A stretch of 6,077 nt of DNA from an uncultured Saprospiraceae bacterium (GTDB taxonomy: Bacteria; Bacteroidota; Bacteroidia; Chitinophagales; Saprospiraceae): the NCBI GenBank assembly GCA_938002705.1, contig CALLAG010000260.1, positions 1 through 6,077 of the forward strand, read 5' to 3'. The position numbers and the translations under genes are program-made. How positions within the stretch are numbered: position 1 is the first letter of the stretch; each line of letters starts with the position of its first letter. Shown one piece after another: positions 5,794 to 6,077 of this stretch. The notes below the pieces were generated by a model. It made no database searches, was not told the DNA's origin, and saw only the letters and a list, made by a program, of their open reading frames with translations.

Positions 5794-6077
5794 TTAACTG
5801 CCAATGCTTTTCCACAGTGGTTGCTCCATCCAGTTTTCTGGAAATCCCATATGTCTTTCATCAACTTCATCATATTTTGACAAAAGTGAAATTAAATTTT
5901 TCCCATAGTCACTGTAAGGATTAATACTCTTTAAACAGTATAAAATACAACATATGACAGCGTATATTTTTAATTCCTTATCAGCAGTATTCACATTTTT
6001 TTCTTCATTCTCCCATCGGTCAATCCAAGGTTGCTTGGGTGATCTTATCCAAGTTGGACTAATTGTTAATTTTATAT
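5794..6077 (-). CDS. Abi-family (AbiD/AbiF-type) abortive-infection protein, C-terminal fragment
   Basis: The minus-strand frame is open from the right window edge to TAA 5796-5794, giving 93 complete codons of a gene whose 5' end lies outside. Visible landmarks are ISPTWIRSPKQPWIDRW, a central helix ELKIYAVICCILYCLKSINP, and the closing HMGFPENWMEQPLWKS. From family knowledge these match the C-terminus of Abi_2 proteins (Y..LCCI.YLL..INP, then MGFP..W...PLW). AbiD/AbiF proteins are HEPN-fold anti-phage or toxin-like proteins thought to cleave RNA; their R....H catalytic motif would lie just beyond the edge and is not visible. A GTG at 5994-5992 is in frame, but coding resemblance continues upstream of it, so it is internal. 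A hand count gives 79 G+C in 240 bases (5821-6060), against 98 in 240 sampled from the lipoprotein gene, consistent with acquisition by transfer. Confidence 0.78.
   Translation of the reverse strand, partial: IKLTISPTWIRSPKQPWIDRWENEEKNVNTADKELKIYAVICCILYCLKSINPYSDYGKNLISLLSKYDEVDERHMGFPENWMEQPLWKSIGS

Noticed and set aside
5794..5994. Complete 66-residue protein starting at GTG 5994
   Set aside because: The frame remains open upstream to the window edge and the added residues resemble the same Abi family, so the GTG is an internal codon.

Overview
The window looks like a chromosomal segment of a Bacteroidota bacterium, perhaps a Saprospiria- or Chitinophagales-like lineage. Three things point there: an HU/CCDC81-type DNA-binding protein joined to a SPOR-like domain, a lipoprotein with TPR, PD40 propeller, CRD and OmpA modules in the PorE style, and A/T-rich leaders without clear Shine-Dalgarno sequences. 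The lineage below phylum level is inference.

Layout, left to right. (1) 1-177 is the 3' end of a plus-strand di-haem cytochrome c peroxidase/MauG-like gene. (2) 178-546 is an AT-rich gap with a weak hairpin, a doubtful 57-codon open stretch and a 7+7 bp dyad. (3) 547-1785 on the minus strand encodes HU-like domains, a linker, one membrane helix and a SPOR-like domain; it starts with GTG. (4) 1786-2078 is a divergent intergenic region with candidate promoters on both strands, a quasi-palindrome, and a possible 40-codon gene (1937-2059) just before the next operon. (5) 2079-3721 is a two-gene operon, a membrane sensor histidine kinase and an OmpR/PhoB-type response regulator, sharing an ATGA overlap. 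(6) 3735-5693 on the minus strand is the PorE-like OmpA-family lipoprotein, convergent with the regulator and 13 bp from it. (7) 5794-6077 on the minus strand is the C-terminal part of an Abi-family (AbiD/AbiF-type) abortive-infection protein that runs off the right edge.

Most of the window concerns the cell envelope. The SPOR protein could link DNA to septal peptidoglycan, the lipoprotein should tether the outer membrane to peptidoglycan, and the two-component system probably senses a membrane signal. Nothing in the sequence proves that the kinase/regulator pair controls its neighbours. The Abi gene is an accessory defence-type gene with lower G+C than the lipoprotein gene beside it.

Two points matter most for annotation. 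The lipoprotein has a clear signal peptide and lipobox in frame upstream of its first GTG, but no ATG, GTG or TTG precedes them; the best-placed start is an ATA codon at 5693-5691. The Abi reading frame stays open to the window edge, so an internal GTG at 5994 is not its start. I found no complete new multi-gene system, tRNA, rRNA, CRISPR array or transposase.
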